From an uncultured Eubacterium sp. (GTDB lineage Bacteria; Bacillota; Clostridia; Lachnospirales; Lachnospiraceae): 53,554 nucleotides of DNA. The notes beneath the pieces are model-generated. The model saw only the letters and a program-made list of their open reading frames with translations. It was not told the origin of the DNA and made no database searches. Below are positions 1 to 7,725 of the stretch, piece by piece. Numbering within the stretch: the stretch's first letter is position 1; each line of letters opens with the position of its first letter. Location: NCBI GenBank assembly GCA_945910225.1, contig CAMDYG010000018.1:1-53554 (forward strand). Reading direction: 5' to 3'. The translations under genes and the position numbers were made by a program.

Positions 1-559
1 TTTCTTTAAGAAGCTCCATTATCTGTATACTTGTTTCTGTATCAAGTGCTCCTGTAGGCTCATCAGCAAGAAGTATATCAGGATCGTTTACAAGTGCTCT
101 TGCAATTGCAACTCTCTGCATCTGTCCTCCTGACATCTGATTAGGTTTCTTATGGATCTGCTCTCCAAGTCCTACTTTTTCCAATGCTTCTATTGCTCTT
201 TTCTTTCTCTCTGACTTAGACACTCCTGAAAGTGTAAGTGCAAGCTCTACATTAGATAAAACAGTCTGGTGAGGAATCAGATTGTAACTCTGAAATACAA
301 AACCAATAGAGTTATTTCTGTAAAAATCCCAGTCTCTGTCCTTATAATTCTTAGTTGACACGCCATTAATCTTAAGGTCACCGCTAGTATACTTATCAAG
401 TCCGCCTATAATGTTAAGCATGGTAGTCTTACCACAGCCAGACTGTCCAAGAATAGATACGAACTCGCAGTCCCTGAACCTGAGATTAATGCCCTTCAAT
501 GCGCTCACAGTAGTCGAGCCAGACACATAATCCTTTTTTATATCATTTAATTCAAGCAT
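1..559 (-). CDS. ABC transporter ATP-binding protein (3' end cut by window edge)
   Basis: I translated this frame by hand; it has no stop inside the window. The N-terminal 186 residues are present, starting MLELNDIKKDYVSG. Walker A is GQSGCGKTT, the Q-loop is FVFQSYNLIP, the signature is MSGGQMQR and Walker B is DILLADEPTGALD, so the ATPase is complete up to the D-loop. The sequence is of the MacB/LolD/FtsE type that drives transporters for peptides, lipids or mechanotransmission at the membrane. In Firmicutes such ATPases are often fused to or followed by an FtsX-like permease, which would lie outside the window. A GGAG-type ribosome site precedes the ATG. It is divergent from the wall hydrolase at 901. 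The substrate is unknown. Confidence 0.9.
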   Translation of the reverse strand, partial: MLELNDIKKDYVSGSTTVSALKGINLRFRDCEFVSILGQSGCGKTTMLNIIGGLDKYTSGDLKINGVSTKNYKDRDWDFYRNNSIGFVFQSYNLIPHQTVLSNVELALTLSGVSKSERKKRAIEALEKVGLGEQIHKKPNQMSGGQMQRVAIARALVNDPDILLADEPTGALDTETSIQIMELLKE

Positions 560-586
560 TGGATACTCCTTTTATTTTATTAGGAT

Positions 587-781
587 TTTGGATTGGAACC
601 TATCAGCGTCTTTTAATACTGTGGTATCCCCTCAACAGTGTCTGACTATAGCATATGCTCGAATAATCCGAACTGTGTGGCATTTAGTTCCACTAAGCGC
701 AGGATTCCTGAGAGCATATGCTATAGTCAGATACCGCTGTGGCGGCATTTCCATAATAATGGACGCCTGCAAAATCCAAAA
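587..781. repeat. MITE-like imperfect palindromic element
   Basis: The gene-free stretch between the ABC ATPase and the hydrolase (560-900) holds a long imperfect inverted repeat. The inner arms are an exact 20-bp match, at 641-660 and 713-732 (core TATAGCATATGCTC). The outer ends share TTTTGGATT (587-595 and, inverted, 773-781), and weaker matches, including a GCGTC block, lie between outer and inner arms. The two halves align over roughly 85 bp with gaps. This fits a non-autonomous MITE-like element or a large mRNA hairpin. No transposase and no second copy were seen in this window. No gene is supported in this stretch. Confidence 0.5.
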
Positions 782-900
782 CCTGCAATTTAATATACAC
801 CATGAAAACCACAACTTGCAATTTATTCACGCACATTTTATACTAATATTGTTTTTTGTTTATAAAAATATAATTATTGACAGGAGTCACATGTGACAAT

Positions 901-2037
901 ATGAAATTACGAACACGCAATTTTACAGCTATTATGCTTATTCTATGCATGACAGTCTTTTTCTGTCTTCCAGCATATATTTATCCTTACAGGCTGATGG
1001 CTGATACACAGGATGACCTTGATGCGGTAAATAAAGAATTAGAAGAACTAAAGAACAAGCAGAGCGAATTAGATTCCCAGTTCAGTGACCTCAATAATAA
1101 AGTCACTTCATCTGGTGAGAAAATAGCATCTCTGGAAGAACAGATTAATTCCAAACAGTCAGATATTGATTCTGTAAACGCTGACATCTCTGATATGGAG
1201 ATTGAGATCAGCCACCAGTATGACACAATGAAGCTGCGCATACGTTATATGTACGAGAATGATAGTAATACCATTCTTGCAACTCTTCTCTCTGCACAGA
1301 GCCTGTCTGATCTTCTTACAAAGACAGAATATGTCCGGCAGATATCTGATTACGACCATAAGAAAATGCAGGAACTTAATGATCTCATCGTTACTCTTCG
1401 TGACACTAAAGAACAGCTTCAATCAGAACTCGATGAACTTGTTGCCCTCAAAGATGATGCAGCAAAGGAAGCTGCCACTCTTTCTTCTCTGCTTGAACAA
1501 TGCCAGACACAGATAGACACCAACAGTCAGAGTATATCTGATGCAGAGGCACTTGCACTTGAATATGAGCAGAAGATACAACAGGAAATGTTAGAAAGAC
1601 AGCGCCGCGAAATGGAAGCTCTTAATTCACAGAATTCATCAGACAATGCTTCCCACATAGACCAGAATGTACTCGATGAGGTATTGAAGAACCACTCTGA
1701 GCAGGACGTTGCCATGCTTGCTGCAATAATAGAATGTGAAGCCGGCAATCAGTCATACGAGGGCAAATGTGCTGTTGGCAGCGTAGTTGTTAACCGGGTT
1801 GCCGATCCACGTTTTGCCAATAGCATAAGCGGTGTTATATATGCACCTTACCAGTTTTCTCCTGTTGCAAGCGGACGTTTTGCAATTGTGCTCGCAAGAG
1901 GCGCTAATGCAGAATGTACCAAAGCAGCCGTTGACGTTCTTAATGGTTATATTAATATTAACGCATTGTATTTTCATGTATATAACAGCGCTGTTGATAA
2001 AGGTGGCACCATCATTGGCGACCATGTATTTTACTAA
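901..2037 (+). CDS. Secreted SleB-like cell-wall hydrolase with coiled-coil N-terminus
   Basis: The product is about 378 residues. The N-terminus (MKLRTRN then a hydrophobic stretch to about residue 28) is a signal peptide. Residues about 35-250 are heptad-rich coiled coil like the regulatory part of PcsB/CwlO-type hydrolases. Residues about 255-378 match the SleB-like Hydrolase_2 fold: AAIIECEAGNQSYEGK contains the expected catalytic Glu, followed by VGSVVVNRV and YQFSPVASGRF. SleB enzymes are lytic transglycosylases acting on peptidoglycan. A longer frame opens at a TTG at 877, but ATG 901 starts a clean signal peptide and has GGAG upstream. A 12-bp palindrome (GTCACATGTGAC, 886-897) overlaps the ribosome site. 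An XRE gene follows 22 bp downstream, possibly in one operon. Confidence 0.85.
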   Translation: MKLRTRNFTAIMLILCMTVFFCLPAYIYPYRLMADTQDDLDAVNKELEELKNKQSELDSQFSDLNNKVTSSGEKIASLEEQINSKQSDIDSVNADISDMEIEISHQYDTMKLRIRYMYENDSNTILATLLSAQSLSDLLTKTEYVRQISDYDHKKMQELNDLIVTLRDTKEQLQSELDELVALKDDAAKEAATLSSLLEQCQTQIDTNSQSISDAEALALEYEQKIQQEMLERQRREMEALNSQNSSDNASHIDQNVLDEVLKNHSEQDVAMLAAIIECEAGNQSYEGKCAVGSVVVNRVADPRFANSISGVIYAPYQFSPVASGRFAIVLARGANAECTKAAVDVLNGYININALYFHVYNSAVDKGGTIIGDHVFY

Positions 2038-2059
2038 TTATAAAACGAGGTGTAAACTT

Positions 2060-2542
2060 ATGAAAAAAGCGACAAAAGCGTCAGAAAACAAGTATTATCA
2101 AGCAAGATTTAATGCTGCCCAGGATAATTCAGATTTTGAAAGCCGTGAAGCAGCTTCAGATGTAATTGGAATAGACAGGACAAGACTTGCCAGAATTGAA
2201 CTTGGAAATGTAACTCCTTATGCTGATGAGGTTGTTTCTATGGCTAAGTGTTATAACGCTCCGGAACTTTGCTATAACTACTGTTCAAGCGAATGTCCAA
2301 TCGGACGCATTACAATGAAGGAAGTTGAAATCAATTCATTTGACAGACTATCATTAAAAATGCTTGGCTCTCTCAATGACATAGAAAGTCTTAGGGCATC
2401 CATAATCAATATATCTGCTGATGGACAGGTTGATATTGGTGAGCAGGAGGAATTCAAGAAAATCCTCGAATCCCTCGACTGTATCTCCAACAATGCCAAA
2501 GCCCTTGAATTATGGGCTCAGAAGAATATTAAAGAAGATTAA
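2060..2542 (+). CDS. XRE-family helix-turn-helix regulator with Cys motif
   Basis: A product of 160 residues. Residues about 25-70 form an HTH_3/XRE DNA-binding domain (REAASDVIGIDRTRLARIE). It is followed by a Cys cluster, APELCYNYCSSECPIG, that recurs in a family of Firmicutes XRE proteins and could bind metal or be redox active. The C-terminal half is helical and acidic. The open frame runs upstream to 1832 inside the hydrolase gene, but ATG 2060 has GAGG nine bases ahead and is the natural start. It lies 22 bp after the wall hydrolase and its stop overlaps the convergent GH43 stop by 3 bases. Target genes are unknown. Confidence 0.8.
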   Translation: MKKATKASENKYYQARFNAAQDNSDFESREAASDVIGIDRTRLARIELGNVTPYADEVVSMAKCYNAPELCYNYCSSECPIGRITMKEVEINSFDRLSLKMLGSLNDIESLRASIINISADGQVDIGEQEEFKKILESLDCISNNAKALELWAQKNIKED

Positions 2543-4170
2543 TCCGTATATCTTACATAGTCAGCTGTAATGTAACCTGATTCGTTTTTCAGAATACCAT
2601 TATCATGCGAAGCATATAATCCACTTTTTACGCCAACCCATCTGCCGGCTTCAGCCTTGACAGACACAGGGTTGGTGTATTGTTTTCCATCAGTACTTAC
2701 CTCTATTGTTATAAGTTCTTCTGGAGCGTTCTTTACCTGAAGTCCAGCTTCAACATGATCCTTAGTTCCTATACGTTTAACAGTATATCTGAAATATACA
2801 TCTTCAATATCAGTATATTCCCCAATATGCTGTCTGTCTTCTGATGTATATGCCTGATCACAGTCAAACTGCTGTATACCTGTAACTGCATACATATTAA
2901 TCTTTCCATTTTCAGACTTAGATATATCTAATGCTATATATTTCCTTCCAAGTGACACATACCCTGCATTATCCCCTGGCTTCATACCAGAAATATTGAT
3001 TCTGGCCTCACATGTGAATTCAGGTGCCGGCCATTTCTGAAGAAGAAGATTCCTATAATCCCCTATTGGTCTGTTTGAAACTCTTGGCACAGCATTAAGC
3101 CTTATGTACGAACCTCCCTGTACTTTTCTTCCATCTTTATCTGTTCCATATTCAGCCCAGTCATTATCAGGATTAGCATTCCACTGCCATTGCAGTCCCA
3201 GTGACTCTCCTGTGAATTCATCTGTTGTATCTGGTTCACATATGTCATATTCTGCACCTACATCCGGCTTTTCATACTCCATCACAGGCTCTCCATAATC
3301 CTCATCACCTTTTCTCACACCAATTACAGGCCAGTCATTATCCCATGACATTGGCTGCAAATGTGTTATTCTCCCTGCTGCGTATACATCCTGAAAATGT
3401 ATAAACCAGTCCTGTCCTGTAACTGTATCGACCCATGCTCCCTGGTGAGGTCCGTTAACAGGCGAATCCCCCTGTCTCATAACAACTTTATACTCATATG
3501 GTCCAAATACATTCTTTGACCTTAACACTGTCTGCCATCCTGTTTTTACACCTCCGGCAGGTGCAAAAATATAATACCAGCCATTTCTTTTGTACATCTT
3601 AGGTCCTTCTATTGTTATCTGGTCATTAAGATTTCCATCAAATATAACCTTTTCCTCTCCTGTTAACCCTGAACCATCCGGCTTCATCTCAACCATGTGA
3701 AGCACACTCTTATAACCTATCCTGCTCTTGGCTACTCCGGCAACAAGATATGCCTTTCCATCATCATCCCAGAACGGGCATGGATCAATCCAGCCAGCCC
3801 CTGGTCTTATGTTTACCGGTCTGCTCCACTTCCCATATGGATCTGTTGCCGTAGTCATATATATTCCCTCATCCGGCATTGGAAAGCACACATAATATAT
3901 TCCCTCATGATATCTTATTGCAGGCGCCCATACTCCGCATCCATGAATTGGATTTCTATATCTGAATTCTGGTACTTCCGGTAAAATATAATTAACAACC
4001 TTCCAGTTAACCAGATCCTTAGAATGTAACAATGGCATCGCTGGCGCATTTGAAAAGCTGGATGATATCATGAAATAATCATCCCCCACCCTTATTGCAT
4101 CCGGGTCTGAATAATCAGCATAAAGTATTGGATTTCTGAAACGACCATTTCCTAAATCGGCTGTCCACAT
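2539..4170 (-). CDS. GH43 family beta-xylosidase / alpha-L-arabinofuranosidase
   Basis: A product of 543 residues without signal peptide, so probably cytoplasmic. The five-bladed GH43 domain fills about residues 10-310. The catalytic base Asp sits in YSDPDAIR near residue 22, the pKa-tuning Asp in GWIDPCPFWDDDG and the acid Glu in ITIEGPKMYKRNGWYY. Residues about 330-543 form the C-terminal beta-sandwich common in GH43 xylosidases. The expected activity is removal of xylose or arabinose from oligosaccharides. The frame opens at 4203, but ATG 4170 has AGAGG seven bases ahead. It is separate from the second GH43 at 32900-34852. Exact substrate cannot be told from sequence. Confidence 0.85.
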   Translation of the reverse strand: MWTADLGNGRFRNPILYADYSDPDAIRVGDDYFMISSSFSNAPAMPLLHSKDLVNWKVVNYILPEVPEFRYRNPIHGCGVWAPAIRYHEGIYYVCFPMPDEGIYMTTATDPYGKWSRPVNIRPGAGWIDPCPFWDDDGKAYLVAGVAKSRIGYKSVLHMVEMKPDGSGLTGEEKVIFDGNLNDQITIEGPKMYKRNGWYYIFAPAGGVKTGWQTVLRSKNVFGPYEYKVVMRQGDSPVNGPHQGAWVDTVTGQDWFIHFQDVYAAGRITHLQPMSWDNDWPVIGVRKGDEDYGEPVMEYEKPDVGAEYDICEPDTTDEFTGESLGLQWQWNANPDNDWAEYGTDKDGRKVQGGSYIRLNAVPRVSNRPIGDYRNLLLQKWPAPEFTCEARINISGMKPGDNAGYVSLGRKYIALDISKSENGKINMYAVTGIQQFDCDQAYTSEDRQHIGEYTDIEDVYFRYTVKRIGTKDHVEAGLQVKNAPEELITIEVSTDGKQYTNPVSVKAEAGRWVGVKSGLYASHDNGILKNESGYITADYVRYTD

Positions 4171-4267
4171 ATATGACCTCTTTCTGCCTGTTCGGCTTAA
4201 CAATATATTTCTGCCTGTGCAGATATCTTTCTATTCATATATTACATCACTCATATAATAATTTCCA

Positions 4268-4298
4268 GTACTTTTATAAAGATATTTTATAAAAGTAC
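4268..4298. promoter_or_regulatory. Perfect 13-bp inverted repeat, probable operator or hairpin
   Basis: GTACTTTTATAAA and its exact inverse flank the 5-base centre GATAT. It lies in the divergent region between the GH43 gene (start 4170) and the calcium-loop gene (start 4390), about 100 bp from the GH43 start. There is no T-run directly after either arm, so an operator for a sugar-responsive repressor is more likely than a terminator. Confidence 0.5.
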
Positions 4299-4317
4299 AT
4301 ATATTTCATGCATTATG

Positions 4318-4344
4318 TTAATTAAAAATTTTTTATGTCGATAT
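4318..4344 (+). promoter_or_regulatory. Sigma-28 (SigD/FliA)-like promoter
   Basis: TTAA (4318-4321), a 15-base spacer, then GTCGATAT (4337-4344). The family consensus is TAAA-N15-GCCGATAT, so 10 of 12 positions match at the exact spacing. The expected start of transcription is near 4352, about 38 bases before the ATG of the calcium-loop gene. Confidence 0.55.
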
Positions 4345-4389
4345 TATATATAACCGTGTTCATTGCTGACGATGAAAGGCGGTATACTT

Positions 4390-5529
4390 ATGATAATTGC
4401 AAACAGCAACGTGAATATGTCATCAAGAAGACATTTTTCACAAAATGTAACATCAAGCCAGACTTCAATTAACAAGTCTGCAAGATCATTCCAACTTGGA
4501 ATGACAAGCATCAGGGCTTCATACAGCCAGAATGAATTTTATTACAGTAACAACAGCCACAGATCTGATGACGATTCATTCGGAATACCTGTGTATAATC
4601 GTTTTGGTCTTTTAGATGACGAAAATGATTCTCTAAAAACAGGAACAGATACTACAGCTAACAGTTTACCTGACAGGATAAACTTCAGTTACAAAGAAAT
4701 TACCCGAAAGCTATATCTGTCTTTATTAGATTTCATCCAGTCGCTGTCTCTGCGTGACATGTTTTATGATTACAATAATAATACCATGTCAGGCACACAA
4801 ACTTCTTCTAATTCTTCCAATAAAGACAATAGTCTTATTATGACAAACCAGCAGTCACCTTCTGTCTGGTCTGTGTCAACAAGGTATTCATCTACTTATG
4901 AAGAATCTGAGAGTACTTCATTCTCTACAACAGGAACAGTCAGAACTGCCGATGGAAGGGAACTTGATTTTAATCTGGATATGACTATGTCCCGTAAATA
5001 TATGGAAGAACATAGTCTTGAATTTGCAGCAAGTTACGATTCTGTACTTACAGATCCTCTTGTTATCAACCTTTCCAGCAACCCTGTTTCTGTTTCTGAT
5101 AAGTCTTTCAGCTTTGATATAGACGCTGATGGTAATGATGAGGTAATTGCACAGATGAATCCTGAAAGCGGATTCCTTGCTCTCGATAAAAACGGAGATG
5201 GAATTATTAACGATGGCAGTGAATTATTTGGTGCTAAAACTGGCAATGGTTTTTCAGAGCTTGCAGAATATGATTCAGATGGCAATGGATGGATTGATGA
5301 AAATGATGAAATCTATAATCAGTTAAAAGTCTGGGTTAAAGATGAAAATGGCAATGATAAACTGTTATCTCTCAAGGAAGCTGATGTTGGAGCTATATAT
5401 CTTGATAAAGCCAATACTACATTTCATGTAACTGACGACAACAACAGGCTGAATGCAAAAGTTGAAAGCAGCGGAGTATATCTTCACGAAGACGGCAGCG
5501 CAGGATTAGTACAGCAGGTGGATTTCTAA
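4390..5529 (+). CDS. Unknown protein with two EF-hand-like calcium loops
   Basis: A product of 379 residues with no signal peptide. Residues 1-200 are Ser/Asn/Thr-rich and probably disordered. The C-terminal third has a block FDIDADGNDEV, then two canonical calcium loops, DKNGDGIINDGSELFG and DSDGNGWIDENDEIY, about 35 residues apart. Such paired loops occur in many uncharacterised clostridial proteins related to dockerin/EF-hand or RTX-type surface proteins. The frame opens at 4363, but ATG 4390 follows an AAAGGCGG ribosome site. The sigma-28-like promoter upstream suggests co-expression with late flagellar genes. It is convergent with the coiled-coil gene at 5578 and shares a terminator with it. 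The function is not known. Confidence 0.75.
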   Translation: MIIANSNVNMSSRRHFSQNVTSSQTSINKSARSFQLGMTSIRASYSQNEFYYSNNSHRSDDDSFGIPVYNRFGLLDDENDSLKTGTDTTANSLPDRINFSYKEITRKLYLSLLDFIQSLSLRDMFYDYNNNTMSGTQTSSNSSNKDNSLIMTNQQSPSVWSVSTRYSSTYEESESTSFSTTGTVRTADGRELDFNLDMTMSRKYMEEHSLEFAASYDSVLTDPLVINLSSNPVSVSDKSFSFDIDADGNDEVIAQMNPESGFLALDKNGDGIINDGSELFGAKTGNGFSELAEYDSDGNGWIDENDEIYNQLKVWVKDENGNDKLLSLKEADVGAIYLDKANTTFHVTDDNNRLNAKVESSGVYLHEDGSAGLVQQVDF

Positions 5530-5540
5530 TCGCTTGCAAA

Positions 5541-5574
5541 AAGGGGGCAGGTGTTATCCACCTGCCCCTCTTTT
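5541..5574. terminator. Bidirectional intrinsic terminator
   Basis: The stem GGGGCAGGTG (5544-5553) pairs exactly with 5559-5568 around a 5-base loop. Ts follow on the plus side and an A-run (5538-5542) precedes it, so it can end both the calcium-loop gene and the convergent coiled-coil gene. Confidence 0.9.
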
Positions 5575-5577
5575 ATG

Positions 5578-6576
5578 TCAGAAGTTTAAATCAATGTCTA
5601 TTCCTTTAATATCATCATTAAGCAGTTTATTTTCCTGCATAATCTTAACAATCTGTTTCTGCGCTTCAGTCACATGATCAACATCATTTCCTTTGACACT
5701 ATTATTCATATCAACCTTGTCTGCCTCAGCTTCTCCTTCTATTATCTTACGCTGTTCCTCTCTGTCCTTTCTGGTCTGATCTATTTTTTCCTGCAATTCT
5801 TCCTGTTTCTTCTCTGCCTCATCGGCTTTTTCTTTGTTTTCCTCAACCTGATTGTCTATGTTGTCTTTTCCCTCTGATACAAGCAAGTTAGTGATCTCAC
5901 CCTCAACAGCTGCTACAATCTGATCTGCAGAATCCTTAGCCTTAAGCATTTCCTGGGACTTATCCCTGTCAATCTCTGCAAGTGCAATAGATGCCGTATC
6001 GCAGGCTATTTTAAGCTGTTTCTGTTCAATTTCGCTATTATAATGTATCTGTGATGCATTTAATCTTAATGCTTTCTCCTGATATTCGGTAAGCGGCGTA
6101 TTCTGAAGTTCTTTCAGCCGTTTCTGTTCTTCTTCTGAAAATGAATCATACGCAGAACCATATTTGTTATTCTGGTACTTTTCAAGCAATTCAAGATCCT
6201 TTTGTTCCTGTGAATCTTTATCCACTCCATATTGTACCCTGTATGCCTCTTTTTCTTTCTCAAGGTCACTTATCTTATTCTTATAATCTGTAATCTCTTC
6301 CAGCTTATTGAGCTTATCGTTCTTAATATCCTCTATGCCCTTATCTGTTTTATCCGCAGATTTCCATGCATCTGATATTAATTTCATCGCCTGTTTTCTT
6401 GCGCGCAGCCTTTTAGAATCTATCTGATTATCTTTATATAGTTTCAGATTAAGATCAGACGCATTTATTGCCTTTCTTGCCACATTATGTTTTCTATTAT
6501 CTGCTCTACTTTCTTTGTTTTGAGTATTCTGTATATTGTTTCCAGCATTAATTCCAGTTTTTATCGTAAGTGACAT
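5578..6576 (-). CDS. Unknown coiled-coil protein
   Basis: A product of 332 residues, very rich in Lys, Glu, Gln and Asp, with no signal peptide or membrane segment. Residues about 60-130 and 230-280 are strong coiled coil. The N-terminus, MSLTIKTGINAGNN, is polar and unstructured. It is preceded by an AAGGAGGG ribosome site close to the ATG. The promoter upstream has an exact GCCGATAA sigma-28 -10 element. It is convergent with the calcium-loop gene at 4390. I do not recognise a characterised family; expression with motility genes is an inference from the promoter only. Confidence 0.75.
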   Translation of the reverse strand: MSLTIKTGINAGNNIQNTQNKESRADNRKHNVARKAINASDLNLKLYKDNQIDSKRLRARKQAMKLISDAWKSADKTDKGIEDIKNDKLNKLEEITDYKNKISDLEKEKEAYRVQYGVDKDSQEQKDLELLEKYQNNKYGSAYDSFSEEEQKRLKELQNTPLTEYQEKALRLNASQIHYNSEIEQKQLKIACDTASIALAEIDRDKSQEMLKAKDSADQIVAAVEGEITNLLVSEGKDNIDNQVEENKEKADEAEKKQEELQEKIDQTRKDREEQRKIIEGEAEADKVDMNNSVKGNDVDHVTEAQKQIVKIMQENKLLNDDIKGIDIDLNF

Positions 6577-6642
6577 ATGCCCTCCTTGTTATGGCTTCAT
6601 CCCTGGACTCCTTTCCGGGATTCATTAATAGTTATATATTAT

Positions 6643-6670
6643 TTATCGGCTTATGGCTCTTATATTATTA
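6643..6670 (-). promoter_or_regulatory. Sigma-28-like promoter
   Basis: On the minus strand TAAT (6670-6667), a 16-base spacer, then GCCGATAA (6650-6643), an exact match to the sigma-28 -10 element with a near-consensus -35. Transcription would begin near 6636, about 60 bases before the coiled-coil gene. Confidence 0.55.
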
Positions 6671-6737
6671 CATTGTATATAATGAATTAATGTGCTATAT
6701 TCTTAATATCAGTGTTATTGGGGGGGAGGAATTGATT

Positions 6738-7250
6738 ATGAATTTTGCTAAAAAAGCTGATATGGTAATGACTATAATATATACCATTATATGTGTACTG
6801 CTGACATTACTGTTTGTATTATCTGTTATAAGTGCTAATAACGTTATTGACAACAGTGCCATCGATCCATCTAATTATTCTGCTGATGACATAACTGCCG
6901 GATACCGGCTTATCGGTCATATATTTACAAGCGGACTTACTTTTACAGCCGGAATCTTTTTATTTTTCGTTGCGATTGTAATTGGAATTATTGATTTTCC
7001 ACTCATAATCATAACTATATTTGCTCATATAGGAAGTGCTCTTTATAAGAAGAGTAATGATCCAAAACATATTAAGAGAAATTTAATTGTTAAAATAGTC
7101 TATACAATAATCTGGACTGTTTTTTCTCTTGTGCTGACAATTAATAATATCTTTTGCGTAGTTTTCTTCATTGCATCTGCTTTAATTCTGGCTCTCCTTT
7201 TTTCTGCACTTTATAATATGCGTGAGCATGAATATTTCCCTGATTACTAA
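6738..7250 (+). CDS. Small integral membrane protein, unknown
   Basis: A product of 170 residues with four to five hydrophobic helices at about 10-35, 75-112, 130-150 and 148-168. The loop after helix 1 is acidic and polar. The open frame runs from 6570, but ATG 6738 has a very strong GGGGGGAGGA ribosome site eight bases ahead and the upstream part would be untranslated. A terminator follows directly. No family recognised; the gene stands alone between the coiled-coil gene and the nrdD region. Confidence 0.7.
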   Translation: MNFAKKADMVMTIIYTIICVLLTLLFVLSVISANNVIDNSAIDPSNYSADDITAGYRLIGHIFTSGLTFTAGIFLFFVAIVIGIIDFPLIIITIFAHIGSALYKKSNDPKHIKRNLIVKIVYTIIWTVFSLVLTINNIFCVVFFIASALILALLFSALYNMREHEYFPDY

Positions 7251-7255
7251 TAGTC

Positions 7256-7295
7256 AATAAGACTGCCACACCAATTGGTGCGACAGTCTTATTAT
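7256..7295 (+). terminator. Intrinsic terminator
   Basis: AATAAGACTG (7256-7265) pairs with 7284-7293, and the inner ACACC/GGTG part extends the stem around AATT. It stands six bases after the membrane-protein stop. The flanking T-run is short. Confidence 0.75.
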
Positions 7296-7332
7296 TTATC
7301 CCATCTTTCTTTTCTCCCTCTGCACATCCCAA

Positions 7333-7530
7333 CTAGAATCCATTAGCATGACCCTTAGCTGCTGTATATACATCCCTCTTATCATTATAAGACATTATGT
7401 TAACACGTCTTAACGAACAGTTTGGCATATGCTCCTGAAACATTCTGTTATTTCTTATCTTATCCTGAAATTTATCGACCTGACCGGGTATCGTATTATT
7501 TATAATACCATTCACGACATTGACAGACAA
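7333..7530 (-). CDS. Doubtful small ORF or gene remnant
   Basis: The frame encodes 65 residues starting at TTG 7530 (MSVNVVNGIINN) and ending KGHANGF. The best ribosome site nearby, GGGAGG at 7546-7551, is perfectly placed for an ATG at 7540, but that ATG is in another frame and stops after 14 codons. So either a poor TTG is used, or the gene is decayed or frameshifted near its start. No family is recognised. It lies downstream of nrdD, where an nrdG activase gene is common in other genomes, but it does not look like NrdG. Confidence 0.3.
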   Translation of the reverse strand: MSVNVVNGIINNTIPGQVDKFQDKIRNNRMFQEHMPNCSLRRVNIMSYNDKRDVYTAAKGHANGF

Positions 7531-7671
7531 CTGCTTGCATTTTTTCCTCCCTTGGTATGTTTTTCTCCTGGTTCAAAACCATGTTTATAATAACATTCAT
7601 ATACTTAATATTAAACAGTAATATCTGCACACTAAACCCTGCAATAATGCATATTCTGAACTTTACATGCA

Positions 7672-7710
7672 TAAAAATACCGGCAACTCCATATCAATGG
7701 AATTACCGGT
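7672..7710 (-). terminator. Intrinsic terminator of nrdD
   Basis: On the minus strand ACCGGTAATTCCA (7710-7698) pairs with TGGAGTTGCCGGT (7691-7679), allowing two G-U pairs, and five Ts follow. It lies 16 bases after the nrdD stop. Confidence 0.85.
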
Positions 7711-7725
7711 AGATTATTCATATAA

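Noticed and set aside
588-896. Open frames on both strands (588-896 and 632-814)
   Set aside because: They arise from the palindromic repeat: low-complexity products, no ribosome sites, and the arms mirror each other.
2450-2540. Possible GH43 terminator inside the XRE gene (AGCCC/GGGCT near 2510)
   Set aside because: The stem is only five pairs and no T-run follows; not convincing.
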